From Candidatus Omnitrophota bacterium (GTDB lineage: Bacteria > Omnitrophota > Gorgyraeia > Gygaellales > Profunditerraquicolaceae), in contig JAHIZC010000152.1 in assembly GCA_018814745.1 (NCBI GenBank), positions 1 to 6,764 of the forward strand: DNA of 6,764 nucleotides, read 5' to 3'. The position numbers and the translations under genes are program-made. Of the stretch, positions 6,364 through 6,764 are shown one piece after another (positions within the stretch are counted from its first letter, which is position 1; every line of letters starts with the position of its first letter). Below the pieces are notes generated by a model. That model saw only the letters and a program-made list of their open reading frames with translations, did no database searches and was not told the origin of the DNA.

Positions 6364-6764
6364 CTATTTATACATCATCGGACTCAGATTCAACGCCTTG
6401 CGCTTCTTATCTATATGCTGGATCATCAGCTCAGCCATCTTATGCGGATCGTTAGAGAATTCAAACCTGCCTCCGACTTCATCTTCGATCTCTTTTGTTA
6501 AATAGCGGGTAAGGTTTGGGCTGCCCAATACAGCAAAGGGATCAGCACCAAATATTGTATAAACCCCTGAAGCCACAAAATAAAAACCGATTGTAACTGC
6601 TTTCTCTGACATCCACTCCGGAGCTGCTCCTGCTGCAGGTATATCTGATAAGTCCTCACCCAGCCCGCCCTCGGCAATCATCTCAGATGCAGCAGTCAAG
6701 ATACGTGAATTATCAACACAAGAGCCGAGATGCAACACCGGAGGAATTCCAACTGCTTCACATA
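6364..6764 (-). CDS. cooS: Ni-dependent anaerobic carbon monoxide dehydrogenase catalytic subunit, C-terminal 132 residues (5' end outside window)
   Basis: CODH interconverts CO and CO2 at a Ni-Fe-S C-cluster. Only the C-terminal part is present; the frame is open to the window edge. The diagnostic segment is PPVLHLGSCVDNSRI. Its cysteine (codon 6718-6720) is followed by 117 residues, which fits Cys526 of Carboxydothermus CODH-II, a nickel ligand with about 110 residues after it. The lysine of SEKA, 39 residues later, fits the conserved active-site Lys563. VASGVYTIFGADPFAVLGSPNLT and the basic C-terminus are also typical. Earlier ligands (His261, Cys295, Cys333, Cys446 and Cys476 by CODH-II numbering) would lie upstream and cannot be checked. 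Followed by a CooF-like gene, a flavoprotein and acsB, it is probably the acsA-type subunit that feeds CO to AcsB, though it could be a stand-alone cooS that sits next to acsB. The acsA and cooS names describe the same family and cannot be separated from this fragment. Confidence 0.93.
   Translation of the reverse strand, partial: CEAVGIPPVLHLGSCVDNSRILTAASEMIAEGGLGEDLSDIPAAGAAPEWMSEKAVTIGFYFVASGVYTIFGADPFAVLGSPNLTRYLTKEIEDEVGGRFEFSNDPHKMAELMIQHIDKKRKALNLSPMMYK

Noticed and set aside
6364..6720. Possible loss of C-cluster cysteines in CooS, because no cysteine follows the GSC motif.
   Set aside because: The distance to the C-terminus (117 residues) and the SEKA lysine 39 residues later place this cysteine at CODH-II Cys526, the last ligand in the family, so none is expected after it.

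Overview
The window is a gene-dense stretch of bacterial chromosome with every recognisable gene on the minus strand, so transcription runs from high to low coordinates. In transcription order it holds: the C-terminal end of a Ni-dependent carbon monoxide dehydrogenase (cooS/acsA type, cut by the window edge at 6764); a four-cluster [4Fe-4S] ferredoxin of the CooF type; an FAD/NAD(P) oxidoreductase of the NirB/FNOR type; a full-length bacterial acetyl-CoA synthase beta subunit (acsB); an exported TPR protein; and the first 505 residues of DNA polymerase I (polA, cut by the edge at 1).

The first four genes look like one operon for the carbonyl branch of the Wood-Ljungdahl pathway. CODH interconverts CO2 and CO at its C-cluster, and AcsB joins CO, a methyl group and CoA into acetyl-CoA at its A-cluster. 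The CooF-like protein would carry electrons to or from the CODH, and the flavoprotein would link that flow to a pyridine nucleotide. Gene junctions are tight: cooF and the flavoprotein gene share an ATGA overlap, the flavoprotein gene and acsB overlap by 8 bp, and in both cases the upstream gene's final codons carry the next Shine-Dalgarno sequence. The only sizeable gap, between cooS and cooF, is filled by a 7-bp-periodic array that also forms a long inverted repeat.

Downstream of acsB a 48-bp gap holds a near-consensus sigma70-type promoter placed so close to the TPR gene's ATG that the transcript should be leaderless or nearly so. polA follows 60 bp after the TPR gene and has an intact 5'-3' nuclease domain but a degenerate 3'-5' exonuclease domain.

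The organism is a bacterium, not an archaeon: AcsB has the long bacterial form with its N-terminal CODH-binding domain, and Pol I is bacterial. It is probably an anaerobe with a Wood-Ljungdahl pathway. The combination of an AcsB, a TPR-rich envelope protein and compact gene spacing would suit an uncultured lineage such as Omnitrophota, but this placement is a guess that the sequence alone does not prove. There is no gene-free stretch longer than 300 bases, and I see no tRNA, rRNA, CRISPR array or mobile element.
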